Source of the DNA: Candidatus Berkiella aquae
Lineage (GTDB): Bacteria > Pseudomonadota > Gammaproteobacteria > Berkiellales > Berkiellaceae
DNA length: 64,000 nucleotides
Direction: 5' to 3'
NCBI RefSeq assembly: GCF_001431295.2
Contig: NZ_LKAJ02000001.1
Span: 310,001-374,000, forward strand
The position numbers were made by a program, and so were the translations under genes. This document shows positions 34,949 to 44,742 of this stretch, piece after piece. The notes beneath the pieces are model-generated. The model worked only from the letters and a program-made list of their open reading frames with translations. It had not been told where the DNA came from and ran no database searches. Numbering within the stretch: the stretch's first letter is position 1; each line of letters starts with the position of its first letter.

Positions 34949-35440
34949 TCAATGAATAGTAGGTTTGATTTTATGTTCGGTATTTTCAAACTCGCTGCTA
35001 GGTTCTTGGCCTGTTACATCTGCTTGTCCTGAAAATCGTAAGGTTTTTTGCGGATGCGTTTTATCATTGGCGCTGTTACGATGAATTGCATTTAAAGTAC
35101 GTGTCAATTGCTGTGTATAGGTTGCATTGATTTGTTGTTGTCTTGAGAAAATCGGTCGCAGAAAATACCCACGAACCCAACTCCATAATTTTGCAAACCA
35201 TCCGATTTGAGGAATGATAATGGTTGGTGCAGAAGAGAGGGTAAATGGTATCTGAGGTACAACTTTAGGAGTTGTCGGTGAGGGCAATGTATCTTGATGC
35301 ATTTCGCTAATAATGCGTTCGGCAAAGGTGAGTTTAGGGACAATATCACTTGGGGTTATTTTGGTTTCCATGAGACGCTTTTGTTTAAGCTCTTTTGCTT
35401 TTTTTTCAGCCTTTTTTTCTTTTTTAGGGCCTTCGTGCAT
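34949..35440 (-). CDS. Hypothetical basic protein
   Basis: 163 residues with a very basic, lysine/glutamate-rich N-terminus ('KKEKKAEKKAKELKQKR'), a Pro/Ser/Thr-rich segment at about 50-75, an amphipathic Trp-containing patch ('WFAKLWSWVRGYF') that could touch a membrane, and a polar tail. No family was recognised and no signal peptide is seen. Might be host-directed, given the charge, but that is speculation. Convergent with the acyl-CoA dehydrogenase gene. Confidence 0.55.
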   Translation of the reverse strand: MHEGPKKEKKAEKKAKELKQKRLMETKITPSDIVPKLTFAERIISEMHQDTLPSPTTPKVVPQIPFTLSSAPTIIIPQIGWFAKLWSWVRGYFLRPIFSRQQQINATYTQQLTRTLNAIHRNSANDKTHPQKTLRFSGQADVTGQEPSSEFENTEHKIKPTIH

Positions 35441-35513
35441 GTCAAACTCCGTTTTAACATTATTATTATGAGGAGAGGAATTCCCCTTTTCTTCTGAAAA
35501 GAGGAATGTCCGT

Positions 35514-36701
35514 TTATTGTTGTTCTGTTGGGTTTTGTTCTATTTTTGCTTTGACAGGACGTTTAGTAACCACAACACGAAAATCTAGCGTTTCTCCATT
35601 ACGAACTATCGCAATAGGATAAGCCGTATCAGGTTTTAGTTTTGAAGTAATGCTTAATGCTTCTGAGGGAGTGCTCGTTTCTTTGCCATCGATACTGATA
35701 ATCACATCACCTGGACGAAGTCCTGCTGTAAAAGCGGGGCCCCCACGAATGATACCTGCGATCACCGCACCTTCACCTGTGGGATAGTTGATAGATTTAC
35801 GAATATCATCGGTTAGCTTGCCTAAACTAATACCCAACCAACCCCGCGTCACATGACCTTGATTAATGAGTTCGCTCATTACATCTTTAGCAAGACTAAT
35901 GGGAATGGCAAATCCAATGCCTTGATATCCCCCAGTTCGGGTATAAATGGCATTGTTAATGCCAATTAAGTTACCGTTGGCATCAATTAAAGCGCCACCG
36001 GAATTGCCAGGATTAATCGCTGCGTCTGTTTGAATAAAATTTTCAAAAGTACTAATGCCAAGATCAGTGCGATGCGTTGCGCTAATAATACCTTGTGTAA
36101 CCGTTTGGCCAACACCAAATGGATTGCCAATGGCAAAAACGACATCACCCACTTTTAAAGCCTCTGAGTTACCGATTGCAATGATGGGTAAATCTTTCTG
36201 GTCAATCTTCAAAATAGCGAGATCGGTTTCAGGATCAGAGCCAACGGCTTTTGCTTTTGCAGAGCGCCCATCAGACATTTTGACGGTAATTTCATCTGCA
36301 TCTTGAATAACATGATTGTTCGTTAAGATATAGCCATCTTTAGTGACGATCACGCCAGAGCCAATACCCGTTTGCATCTCCTGCGGAATTTGCATGTTAC
36401 GTGTATCTCCGAAGAAATATCGAAAGAAGGGATCACGTAGCGGATTGTTGGCATCTTTAGGGAGTGCTTTGGTTGAATGGATGCTCACAACAGCCGGTGA
36501 CGCTCGACTAATAGCCTCAGAGTAGGAGGTAGGCGATTGAGGATAGCTGATGGACTCATTTGGGCTTTTAAATTGTGGGCTAGCCTGGCTTGTTTTCCAA
36601 AAATCCAGTTTACCTAACACAACGGGTGAGAGTAGAGCGATCACTAAAAAGGTAACAAGCATCTTTGCTTGCTTAAATAAGCGAGATTTAATTAAAGGCA
36701 T
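35514..36701 (-). CDS. DegS/AlgW-type trypsin-like serine protease with one PDZ
   Basis: 395 residues from the ATG at 36701. An N-terminal membrane helix ('MLVTFLVIALLSPVVLG') anchors the protein, followed by the protease domain with His in 'TNNHVI', Asp in 'ETDLAIL' and Ser in 'GNSGGA', then one PDZ domain (about 285-375). Anchoring and a single PDZ fit DegS/AlgW, which cleave an anti-sigma factor after sensing misfolded outer-membrane proteins. An insert with 'DPFFRYFFGD' before the catalytic His recalls DegQ-like loops. A regulatory role in envelope stress is inferred. Confidence 0.92.
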   Translation of the reverse strand: MPLIKSRLFKQAKMLVTFLVIALLSPVVLGKLDFWKTSQASPQFKSPNESISYPQSPTSYSEAISRASPAVVSIHSTKALPKDANNPLRDPFFRYFFGDTRNMQIPQEMQTGIGSGVIVTKDGYILTNNHVIQDADEITVKMSDGRSAKAKAVGSDPETDLAILKIDQKDLPIIAIGNSEALKVGDVVFAIGNPFGVGQTVTQGIISATHRTDLGISTFENFIQTDAAINPGNSGGALIDANGNLIGINNAIYTRTGGYQGIGFAIPISLAKDVMSELINQGHVTRGWLGISLGKLTDDIRKSINYPTGEGAVIAGIIRGGPAFTAGLRPGDVIISIDGKETSTPSEALSITSKLKPDTAYPIAIVRNGETLDFRVVVTKRPVKAKIEQNPTEQQ

Positions 36702-36935
36702 AAGACACACTTCATGATTCAAGTTGTTAAAACAAAACGGCTTATTATGCCTTGGCGGTATATCGCGTGCAACGAGGAGGATTTTGTCCAGTGATAGGCC
36801 ACATTTTGCTTGGTATCAGAACGTGTGTTGTATAAGTAACAAAATGTGTAAATAGAGCAGCTTTTCTCTCGTCAGTTAACTTTGATATATGTATAATGGC
36901 CGCGTTCTGCGTTTGGCAATAGGTGGGTTAGAGAA

Positions 36936-37733
36936 TTGAAGAAATTGAAGCTCCATGGTTTCAACAACCTAACAAAAAATTTGAGTTTTAACATATATGA
37001 TATTTGCTATGCCAAAACGCCAGAGCAGCGTAAGCAATATATCGAATATATTGACGGTGTTTACAATGCTAAAAGACTAACTGAAATATTGTCTGACGTT
37101 GCAAACATTATTGGTGCGACAATTCTCAATATTGCCCATCAAGATTATGATCCTCAGGGTGCCAGCGTGACCATGCTGGTTGCAGAAGAGCCTGTTGAGA
37201 AAAAGCCAGAGCAAACAGAATCACCAGGTCCTTTACCAGAGAGTGTTGTTGCTCACTTAAATAAAAGCCATATTACCGTCCATACTTACCCTGAAAGTCA
37301 TCCTGATAATGGCATTAGTACTTTCCGAGCGGATATTGATGTTTCAACCTGCGGCGTGATTTCTCCTTTGAAAGCATTGAATTTTCTCATTCATAGCTTT
37401 GATTCGGATATTGTTACCATTGATTATCGTGTTCGTGGCTTTACACGCGATGTGGATGGCAAGAAACATTATATCGATCATAGTATCCACTCTATTCAGA
37501 ATTATTTGTCGCAAGATACGTTAAAAGCGTATGAAATGATTGATGTGAATGTGTACCCTGAAAATATTTTCCATACCAAAATGTTGCTAAAGCAGTTTGA
37601 ATTGGACAACTATTTATTTGGGATGGATAGTACACAATTGCAGCCTGAAGAAGCGCAAAAAATCCGTGGGCAATTAAAGCGTGAAATGCAAGAAATATTT
37701 TACGGCTGTAATTTGACGAATCTGCCTGAATAA
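36936..37733 (+). CDS. speD: S-adenosylmethionine decarboxylase proenzyme SpeD
   Basis: 265 residues starting at TTG (AGGTGGG ribosome site upstream). The N-terminus '[23 protein letters not shown]' is close to the E. coli enzyme from its first residues, which supports this start. The proenzyme self-cleaves at Lys-Ser in '[14 protein letters not shown]', making the pyruvoyl cofactor from Ser. It supplies decarboxylated SAM for spermidine synthesis. speE is not seen in the window. Confidence 0.96.
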   Translation: MKKLKLHGFNNLTKNLSFNIYDICYAKTPEQRKQYIEYIDGVYNAKRLTEILSDVANIIGATILNIAHQDYDPQGASVTMLVAEEPVEKKPEQTESPGPLPESVVAHLNKSHITVHTYPESHPDNGISTFRADIDVSTCGVISPLKALNFLIHSFDSDIVTIDYRVRGFTRDVDGKKHYIDHSIHSIQNYLSQDTLKAYEMIDVNVYPENIFHTKMLLKQFELDNYLFGMDSTQLQPEEAQKIRGQLKREMQEIFYGCNLTNLPE

Positions 37734-37753
37734 GGTTAGAACTTGTCTCAAAG

Positions 37754-38905
37754 CTAATCGTCTAAAAGGCTTAACCCACTGGTTCCTTCAGAGGGGGAGT
37801 GGGTTGCTTTAGGCTCCTGGGTGCTTTGGTCTTCATGTGATGAGACAGATTTATCGCTCAAGCTAATTTTAAGTCGCAAATTGTTACGAGAATCGGCGTT
37901 TCTTAATGCATCTTCTAAGCTAATTTTCTTGTCAAAATAAAGACGTTCTAATGATTGATCGAAAGTTTGCATTCCCAAATTATTAGATTTTTCCATGACT
38001 TCTTTAATACTATCAATTTCACCTCGATGGATGAGCGAAAGGATGAGTGGAGTCCCTAGAAGGATTTCAAAGGCAGCGATACGCTTGCCATCAAGAGTAG
38101 GAATAAGTCGTTGAGAGATGATAGCTTTGATATTAAATGATAAATCTAATAATAACTGATTTTTACGACTATCAGGAAAGAAATTAATAATACGCTCAAA
38201 AGCCTGATTAGCATTATTGGCGTGCAGCGTTGATAAACATAAATGTCCCGTTTCGGCAAAAGCAATCGCGTGATCCATGGTGTCCTGAGAACGGATTTCT
38301 CCGATGAGAATGACATCAGGCGCTTGTCGTAAGGTGTTTTTTAAAGCTTCTTGATAACTCATGGTATCTAAGCCGACTTCACGTTGATTTACAATAGATT
38401 TTTTATGTGAATGCATATATTCAATCGGATCTTCAATCAAAATGATATGTCCAGCGGTTGCACAATTGCGATAATCAATTAAAGAAGCTAAAGACGTTGA
38501 TTTACCACACCCAGTTGGGCCAACAAACAAGACCAAACCACTTTTTTCCATGATGATTTCAGTCAAGATAGAGGGTAATCCAAGCGATTCAAGAGAAGGA
38601 ATTTCTGTATGGATGCGACGAATAACCATTGAAACTTCATTGCGTTGAATAAAGATATTCACTCGAAAACGACCAATGTCTTCCAAGCCGATAGCCATAT
38701 TCATTTCAAACGCTTTTTCAAATTCAGCTATCTTTTCTTTGCCCATAATTTCATAGGCAAGTGCTTTTACTTCACCTTTTTTTAGAGAAATATTGCTGAT
38801 CGGTTGTAATTTACCGTTGACTTTAATTGAAGGGAATGCCCCTGTGCTTAGATACAGATCTGAGCCTTCCATTTTCTTCAATTGTTCCAGAAAACCTTTC
38901 AGCAC
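37754..38905 (-). CDS. pilU: Twitching-motility ATPase PilU/PilT-like
   Basis: 383 residues from the GTG at 38905, preceded by AAGGA at a good distance; a longer frame from 38956 lacks that. The N-terminus 'FLEQLKKMEGSDLYLSTG' is typical of PilT/PilU. Walker A 'GPTGCGKST', the Asp box 'ILIEDPIEY', Walker B 'APDVILIGEIR' and the His box 'CLSTLHANNA' are all present. These ATPases retract type IV pili. The C-terminus is longer than PilT and matches PilU better. Other pil genes are not in the window. Confidence 0.88.
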   Translation of the reverse strand: MLKGFLEQLKKMEGSDLYLSTGAFPSIKVNGKLQPISNISLKKGEVKALAYEIMGKEKIAEFEKAFEMNMAIGLEDIGRFRVNIFIQRNEVSMVIRRIHTEIPSLESLGLPSILTEIIMEKSGLVLFVGPTGCGKSTSLASLIDYRNCATAGHIILIEDPIEYMHSHKKSIVNQREVGLDTMSYQEALKNTLRQAPDVILIGEIRSQDTMDHAIAFAETGHLCLSTLHANNANQAFERIINFFPDSRKNQLLLDLSFNIKAIISQRLIPTLDGKRIAAFEILLGTPLILSLIHRGEIDSIKEVMEKSNNLGMQTFDQSLERLYFDKKISLEDALRNADSRNNLRLKISLSDKSVSSHEDQSTQEPKATHSPSEGTSGLSLLDD

Positions 38906-39057
38906 AATGAATATCCTTAAGACAGCGGGAATTTCTGAGTAATTGCTATAATTCATCTAATAACTCTATTCTTTAAAATATAGCTAATAATCATTGGACA
39001 TGAGCAAGGCTGAAGTTTATTTAAGTGGTTTTATTAGCAACGACTGGGAGGCGTAGC

Positions 39058-39981
39058 ATGGATCTTGGTAGTGTGGTCTTTTTATTAGTTTTATTTGCGG
39101 TTGTTGCGATTGCGATGGCGGTTAAGCAAGTACCACAAGGATTTGAATGGACGGTTGAACGTTTCGGACGTTATGTGCAAACGTTGCATCCTGGACTGAC
39201 ATTAATTGTGCCATTTATTGACAAGATTGGCACAAAACTCAATATGATGGAACAGGTGCTTGATATTCCTTCACAAGAAGTGATTACCAAAGATAATGCG
39301 ATGGTAAAAGTCGATGGTATTTGTTTTTATCAGATTGTTGATGCGGCAAAAGCTGCCTATGAAGTTAGTGAGCTTGACCGTGCAATTCGTAATTTAACCA
39401 TGACTAATATTCGTACGGTTTTAGGTTCAATGCAACTTGACGAAGCACTTTCGAATCGTGATCATATCAATATCAAATTATTAGCGGTTGTTGATGAAGC
39501 AACGACACCCTGGGGTGTTAAAGTGACTCGTGTTGAAATTAAAGACATTAGTCCCCCTAAAGATTTGGTGACGGCAATGGCATCACAAATGAAAGCTGAA
39601 CGTGAAAAACGAGCGCGTATCTTAGAGGCGGAAGGTCATCGAGCATCGGCCATTTTAAAAGCTGAAGGTGAAAAACAAGCGGTTGTTTTAGATGCAGAAG
39701 GGCGCAAAGAAGCAGCTTTTCGTGATGCTGAAGCAAGGGAGCGTTTGGCGCAAGCTGAAGCACAAGCAACCGATGTTGTATCCAGAGCAATTGCTGCTGG
39801 CGATATTAATGCAATTAACTATTTTGTGGCACAACGTTATGTGGATGCATTAGGCAAAATAGCAAGTGCTGAGAATCAAAAACTTATTTTAATGCCGCTT
39901 GAGGCGGGTAATGTGATTGGTGCGGTTGCAGGTATTAGTGAGATAGCGAAACAAGCGCTAAAGGAAAAAACAAAGGAATAA
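39058..39981 (+). CDS. SPFH/stomatin-like membrane protein (QmcA-like)
   Basis: 307 residues from the ATG at 39058, preceded by GGGAGG; an earlier ATG at 39025 lacks it. An N-terminal helix ('[17 protein letters not shown]') is followed by the SPFH domain ('[23 protein letters not shown]...') and a coiled coil of Glu/Arg/Ala repeats (about 175-245). Such proteins form microdomains or cages at the inner membrane, commonly next to an NfeD partner, which is the next gene. E. coli QmcA and its partner YbbK-type proteins show the same pairing. Confidence 0.93.
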   Translation: MDLGSVVFLLVLFAVVAIAMAVKQVPQGFEWTVERFGRYVQTLHPGLTLIVPFIDKIGTKLNMMEQVLDIPSQEVITKDNAMVKVDGICFYQIVDAAKAAYEVSELDRAIRNLTMTNIRTVLGSMQLDEALSNRDHINIKLLAVVDEATTPWGVKVTRVEIKDISPPKDLVTAMASQMKAEREKRARILEAEGHRASAILKAEGEKQAVVLDAEGRKEAAFRDAEARERLAQAEAQATDVVSRAIAAGDINAINYFVAQRYVDALGKIASAENQKLILMPLEAGNVIGAVAGISEIAKQALKEKTKE

Positions 39982-39984
39982 ACA

Positions 39985-40434
39985 ATGAAAGATCTCCTGA
40001 CACATCTTGTGTTTTGGCATTGGCTTGGATTAGCTTTAATTTTAGGCATTGTTGATGTGATCTTAGGTGCAAATTTTCTATTTGTTTGGTGCGGTTTCGC
40101 TGCTGCATTCGTTGGTATTTTGATGCTGCTAATTCCCAAATTGAGTTGGGAGCTACAATTTCTTATCTTTGGGATTGGGGTTTTAGCAAGTTTTATTGGT
40201 TGGCGCCAAGTATTAAAAAGAACACGTAAACCAAGCGATCAGCCTCAATTGAATCGTCGTTCACGACAATATATTGGACGCATTTTTACCTTAGATACTC
40301 CCATTGTTAATGGGCGAGGTAAAGTAAGAGTAGATGATTCCCAATGGGTGGTAGAAGGTAATGATATGGAGATCGGAACAAAAGTAAAAGTAGTTGATGT
40401 TGAGGGCGTCATTTTAAAAGTTGAAAAAATATAA
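39985..40434 (+). CDS. NfeD-like membrane protein
   Basis: 149 residues. Three membrane helices (about 8-28, 33-52 and 57-76), then a soluble OB-fold domain ('RRSRQYIGRIFTLDTPIVNGRGKVRVDDSQW', shortened here to 'GKVRVDDSQWVVEG') typical of NfeD. NfeD proteins partner with SPFH proteins. Four bases after the QmcA-like gene and six before glnE, so part of one operon. Role in membrane quality control is the usual suggestion. Confidence 0.92.
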   Translation: MKDLLTHLVFWHWLGLALILGIVDVILGANFLFVWCGFAAAFVGILMLLIPKLSWELQFLIFGIGVLASFIGWRQVLKRTRKPSDQPQLNRRSRQYIGRIFTLDTPIVNGRGKVRVDDSQWVVEGNDMEIGTKVKVVDVEGVILKVEKI

Positions 40435-40440
40435 TTTATT

Positions 40441-43329
40441 ATGCAAGCCAACGATTGGCAAACATCTTTTTCAGCATTTTTGCATGAATTGCCTAGTGAG
40501 TTGCATGAGGTTTGCCAGCAAAACTGGCAAAGATATTATCGTGCAACCTTAGAACAACACTATATTCTTCCAAAAGAAATTAAGTTTTTGCAAGCACTAT
40601 GGCGATTACTTGCTTTTAGCGATTATGCAGCATCCATCTTTATTAAATTTGTTGACTACCCAGAAAGAATTTATCAAACACTGTTATATCCTACGATGGA
40701 TAATTGGCAAGATTTTGCGAATGATATTAACGACATCAATACCTTAATGGATGCCCTACGGTATTATCGTCAATATCATATGGTGAGGATATTATGGCGA
40801 GACTTGTTGCAATTAGATAGTTTTATACAGCATGTACAGGCATTGACGGCATTGGCAGATTCTGTCATTCAAATTGCCGTTATCAAACTATATCAATGGT
40901 TAAGCGAAGAATGGGGCAGGCCACAAAATGAAAAAGGACAAGAGCAGCCTTTTATTGTTATTGCTTTAGGCAAGTTGGGCGGTAAGGAACTTAATTTTTC
41001 ATCCGATATCGATTTAATATTTACTTATCCTCATTCAGGCGCGACGGTTGGGAAAGAGCGCGCGATAACCAATGAACAGTTTTTTACTAAGCTCGGGCAG
41101 CAGTTGATTAAAGTATTGAGCGAAGTGACAAAAGATGGATTTGTTTTTCGAGTTGATATGCGATTGAGACCACATGGGCAAAGTGGCAGTTTAGTAATGA
41201 ATTATTCTGCACTTGAAAGTTATTATCAATATCAAGGAAGAGATTGGGAAAGATATGCGCTGATTAAATCAAGAGTCATTACTGGGCAAAAAGCAGATGC
41301 TGAACGCTTTGTGGCGCTTTTACAACCATTTGTTTATCGTCGTTACCTAGATTATAGCGCTTTTGCTGCTTTGCGTGAGATGAAAGAATTGGTTAATTCT
41401 GAAATTAAAAGACGCAATAAAGAGAAGGATCTTAAATTGGGTAACGGTGGTATTCGTCAAATTGAATTCTTGGCTCAGGCTATACAGTTGCTTAGAGGAG
41501 GACAAGAGCCGCAATTTCGTGAACAAAATTTATTAACGGTTTTGTCATTGATTGCTAAAGCAAAATATATTAGCCAAGAAGAATACTTGCAGTTACATGA
41601 TGCTTACATTTTCTTACGGCAAGCAGAGCATCGTATTCAAATGATGCATGATACGCAAACACATGCGTTGCCAAAAGAAAAAATTGATAGAATGCGTCTT
41701 GCCTATATGATGGGTTTTTCTGACGAAAAATCTTTTAAAAAGACTTTAAAACATCATACGAGTAATGTTGCAAGGCAATTTAATCGTATTTCTGCAACGC
41801 CTAATACAGAGATTTATATTGCTGCATTATCTTCCCCTGCACATTATAAACTGTTATGGACAGAATTGCATGACAAAGAATCTTCCATAGAAATATTGCA
41901 AAAAATTGGCTATGTTGATGCGCAGTCAATCTGGGATCAATTGCGATTATTTAAAGACAGTCACTTAATTCAATCATTAAAAAATCAAGCGGCTTTGCGC
42001 CTAGATAGTGTGATGCCTGCATTGTTAGTGTTGTTATCTAAAGAGAAAAATGCCTCATTGTTATTAAATAGAATGCTGCAATTGCTGCGTTCAATTGTTC
42101 GCCGTTCTGCTTATTTAGCATTGCTCATAGAAAAACCACAAGTGTTAAAATATCTTATTAATATTTGTGGAAAAAGCGAATGGATATTAACGCAGATCTG
42201 TCTTTATCCCGTATTACTCGATGAACTACTTAACCCTCCGTCTTGGAAGGAAATGACCAGTAAATCACATATGACTCAGATATTAAATGAGCGATTACAA
42301 AGGATAGCAGCTAATGATCTTGAAGCACAAATGGAACATTTGCGACAGTTCAAATTAGGATGCTTTCTGTCATTGGCGGCCCATGAATTGCTAGCAAAGG
42401 AATCAATTGAGGTTGCTAAACCGCTTAGTGACATAACAGAAGTTATTTTGGAACAAGTTTATCATTTAAGTCTCGCTTTTATGATTGAGCACTATCAAAT
42501 TCAAGAACCTGTAGAATCGATTATGGAGCAAATACCTTTTGGGATTGTCGCTTATGGCAATCTGGGTGCTCAAGAGTTGAATTATGCATCTGATTTAGAT
42601 TTGGTTTTTCTTTTTGATACGGATGATAAAAATAAGGTATTGCAAGGGAAAGTTGTGCTAACACCGGCAGAATTCAGCTTGCGCTTAGCACAGCGTATCA
42701 TTCATATGCTCAATGTGCCGACAGCGACAGGTGTATTATATGATGTGGATGTACGTTTGCGTCCAGGAGGGAGCGCAGGCCTTTTAGTCAGTCATGTTCA
42801 AGCCTATCAAAATTATTTGTATCAACATGCTTGGACTTGGGAATATCAAGCGTTGGTAAAGGCTCGCTGTATTATCGGGCCAGAGTCATTACAGGAAAAA
42901 TTTTCTACCTGTCGTATCAATGTGCTGAGTGTTGAGCGTCTAAATGTTACTTTAGCTAGAGATATTCAACAAATGCGTGATAAAATGTACGAACATCGTA
43001 ACCATTTAAAACAGATTGATTTAAAATCCATGCCTGGAGGAATCGCCGATATTGAATTTATAGTTCAATATCTTGTATTACGATATGCTCATGATTATCC
43101 TGCACTATTAAATACTCGCAGTACCACCCATCTATTGCAGCAATTAGGTAAAATGAATTTACTTGCCAGTAATAAGGCTCATCAATTGATTATTATTTAC
43201 AATCAATTTCAAATACATCTTCGCCGTCAGATTTTGAAAGTTGAGATGAATGGACACACACCAACATTAAATGTAGAACGAGCGATTGTCGAAAAAATGT
43301 GGCAAGAAATTTTTCCTGTTGCAAGATAA
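40441..43329 (+). CDS. glnE: Bifunctional glutamine synthetase adenylyltransferase/adenylyl-removing enzyme GlnE
   Basis: 962 residues with two related nucleotidyltransferase domains: the N-terminal adenylyl-removing half ('LGKLGGKELNFSSDIDL', about 175-190) and the C-terminal adenylylating half ('YGNLGAQELNYASDLDLVF', about 690-710), separated by a helical linker. GlnE controls glutamine synthetase by adenylylation in response to PII and glutamine. The second domain continues in 'DVDVRLRPGGSAG', as the first does in 'RVDMRLRPHGQSG'. Ordinary length. No unusual feature. Confidence 0.97.
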   Translation: MQANDWQTSFSAFLHELPSELHEVCQQNWQRYYRATLEQHYILPKEIKFLQALWRLLAFSDYAASIFIKFVDYPERIYQTLLYPTMDNWQDFANDINDINTLMDALRYYRQYHMVRILWRDLLQLDSFIQHVQALTALADSVIQIAVIKLYQWLSEEWGRPQNEKGQEQPFIVIALGKLGGKELNFSSDIDLIFTYPHSGATVGKERAITNEQFFTKLGQQLIKVLSEVTKDGFVFRVDMRLRPHGQSGSLVMNYSALESYYQYQGRDWERYALIKSRVITGQKADAERFVALLQPFVYRRYLDYSAFAALREMKELVNSEIKRRNKEKDLKLGNGGIRQIEFLAQAIQLLRGGQEPQFREQNLLTVLSLIAKAKYISQEEYLQLHDAYIFLRQAEHRIQMMHDTQTHALPKEKIDRMRLAYMMGFSDEKSFKKTLKHHTSNVARQFNRISATPNTEIYIAALSSPAHYKLLWTELHDKESSIEILQKIGYVDAQSIWDQLRLFKDSHLIQSLKNQAALRLDSVMPALLVLLSKEKNASLLLNRMLQLLRSIVRRSAYLALLIEKPQVLKYLINICGKSEWILTQICLYPVLLDELLNPPSWKEMTSKSHMTQILNERLQRIAANDLEAQMEHLRQFKLGCFLSLAAHELLAKESIEVAKPLSDITEVILEQVYHLSLAFMIEHYQIQEPVESIMEQIPFGIVAYGNLGAQELNYASDLDLVFLFDTDDKNKVLQGKVVLTPAEFSLRLAQRIIHMLNVPTATGVLYDVDVRLRPGGSAGLLVSHVQAYQNYLYQHAWTWEYQALVKARCIIGPESLQEKFSTCRINVLSVERLNVTLARDIQQMRDKMYEHRNHLKQIDLKSMPGGIADIEFIVQYLVLRYAHDYPALLNTRSTTHLLQQLGKMNLLASNKAHQLIIIYNQFQIHLRRQILKVEMNGHTPTLNVERAIVEKMWQEIFPVAR

Positions 43330-43332
43330 TTT

Positions 43333-43348
43333 TGTGAGCAAGCTCACA
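43333..43348 (+). terminator. Short hairpin after glnE
   Basis: A 7-bp stem with a 2-base loop immediately follows the glnE stop. It may attenuate read-through into ilvE; no T-run follows, so the call is weak. Confidence 0.35.
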
Positions 43349-43407
43349 ATGATTGTGTTTTGAAGATAAAGCGTTATACTTTGAGACACATAGAGAGGGA
43401 AAAATTG

Positions 43408-44331
43408 ATGACTCAAAAAGATGGATTTATTTGGTTTGATGGCCAATGGGTTCCCTGGCAGGATGCGAATGTGCATGTCTTAACCCACAGCTTACATTAT
43501 GGTATGGGGATTTTCGAAGGATTGCGTGCTTATCCTACTCCTAATGGACCCGCCATATTTCGTTTGCAAGAGCATACCGATCGTTTTTTTCGTTCTGCAC
43601 ATATCATGAACATGACAATGCCTTTTGATAAAGAAACGTTAAATCAAGCGCAATGTGATGTGATAACTAAAAATAATTTATCTTCCGGTTATATTCGACC
43701 GATTTGTTTTTATGGTAGTGAAGGGATGGGATTGCGTGCAGACAATTTAAAAGCACATGTTGCAATTGCAGCATGGGAATGGGGTGCTTATTTAGGAAAA
43801 GAAGCCTTAGAAAAAGGCATTAAAGTGCGCACCTCTTCTTATACGCGACATCATGTCAATATTATGATGTGCAAAGCAAAAGCAACTGGAAATTATGTTA
43901 ATTCCATGTTGGCATTATCAGAAGCGCTTGCAAGCGGTTGTGATGAGGCGTTGCTTTTGGATCCTGAAGGATATGTTGCCGAAGGCAGTGGGGAAAATTT
44001 CTTTTTAGTGCGCAATGGTGCGCTTTATACACCTCAATTAACTTCTTGTTTAGAAGGCATTACGCGCTCATCCATTATTACATTCGCTCAAGATTTAGGG
44101 ATTAAGGTAGAAGAGCGCTCGATTACCCGAGATGAAGTCTATGTTGCTGATGAATGCTTTTTTACCGGTACTGCTGCTGAAATAACCCCTATTCGTGAAG
44201 TCGATGGGCGCAAAATTGGCAATGGTTTGCGCGGACCATTAACTGAAAAATTACAAACACTTTACTTTGAACAAGTATACGGAACCAAAGTTAGTCATCC
44301 AGAATGGCTTACTTATGTTAACGGATCCTAA
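43408..44331 (+). CDS. ilvE: Branched-chain amino acid aminotransferase IlvE
   Basis: 307 residues from the ATG at 43408 (AGAGAGGGA ribosome site). The class IV fold begins 'GFIWFDGQWVPWQDANVHVLTHSLHYG', with 'GIFEGLRAYP' and the PLP lysine in 'CKAKATGNYVNS'. 'EGSGENFFLV' and 'GTAAEITPIREVDGR' complete the signature. It interconverts Leu, Ile and Val with their 2-oxoacids using glutamate. It follows glnE and may share control with nitrogen metabolism by location. Confidence 0.96.
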   Translation: MTQKDGFIWFDGQWVPWQDANVHVLTHSLHYGMGIFEGLRAYPTPNGPAIFRLQEHTDRFFRSAHIMNMTMPFDKETLNQAQCDVITKNNLSSGYIRPICFYGSEGMGLRADNLKAHVAIAAWEWGAYLGKEALEKGIKVRTSSYTRHHVNIMMCKAKATGNYVNSMLALSEALASGCDEALLLDPEGYVAEGSGENFFLVRNGALYTPQLTSCLEGITRSSIITFAQDLGIKVEERSITRDEVYVADECFFTGTAAEITPIREVDGRKIGNGLRGPLTEKLQTLYFEQVYGTKVSHPEWLTYVNGS

Positions 44332-44393
44332 AGGGTCCCTTCAAAACCTTATGGTATACTGGGAGGCTTTAGGATTTCGTTAAAAGGGTCGTT

Positions 44394-44603
44394 ATGAATC
44401 CGAACGATAAAAAATTGACAGCAAGTGCCTCAAAATTATATAAAGTTAGTAAGTCAGATTTGCCGTTATCTTGCCCAATGCCAGATATGGTATTATGGAA
44501 TTCACATCCAAAAGTCTATTTACCCATTGAGAAAACAGGTAAAGCCAGTTGTCCGTATTGTGGGGCTGGATTCGAATTAACAGACTTTAAATCGACGACT
44601 TAA
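44394..44603 (+). CDS. Zinc-finger (zf-CHCC) small protein
   Basis: 69 residues with ribosome site AAAGGG. The C-terminal half holds 'SCPMP', 'WNSHPKVYLPIE' and 'ASCPYCGAGFEL', the Cys-His-Cys-Cys zinc finger of the PF10276 family (related to a subunit of mitochondrial complex I). Bacterial members are small, of unknown function, and are often found next to ilvE or LPS genes in gammaproteobacteria, as here. Confidence 0.88.
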   Translation: MNPNDKKLTASASKLYKVSKSDLPLSCPMPDMVLWNSHPKVYLPIEKTGKASCPYCGAGFELTDFKSTT

Positions 44604-44649
44604 GCATTTTACTTAAGCAAAGAGCACAAATGTGTTCTTTAGATGCTTA
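44601..44649 (+). terminator. Nested hairpin after zinc-finger gene
   Basis: Outer arms 'taagcat' (44601-44607) and 'atgctta' (44643-44649) enclose an inner stem 'agagcac/gtgttct'. The outer stem begins at the stop codon and there is no long T-run. A partial terminator before waaF is plausible. Confidence 0.4.
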
Positions 44650-44742
44650 TTTCACTCCAAATTTGGAACAAAATCTGGTAGGTTTTCACTCAATAAACCT
44701 ACGCTTAAGGTGTCTATTGGACCAGCGGTTACAGAGGTCGCT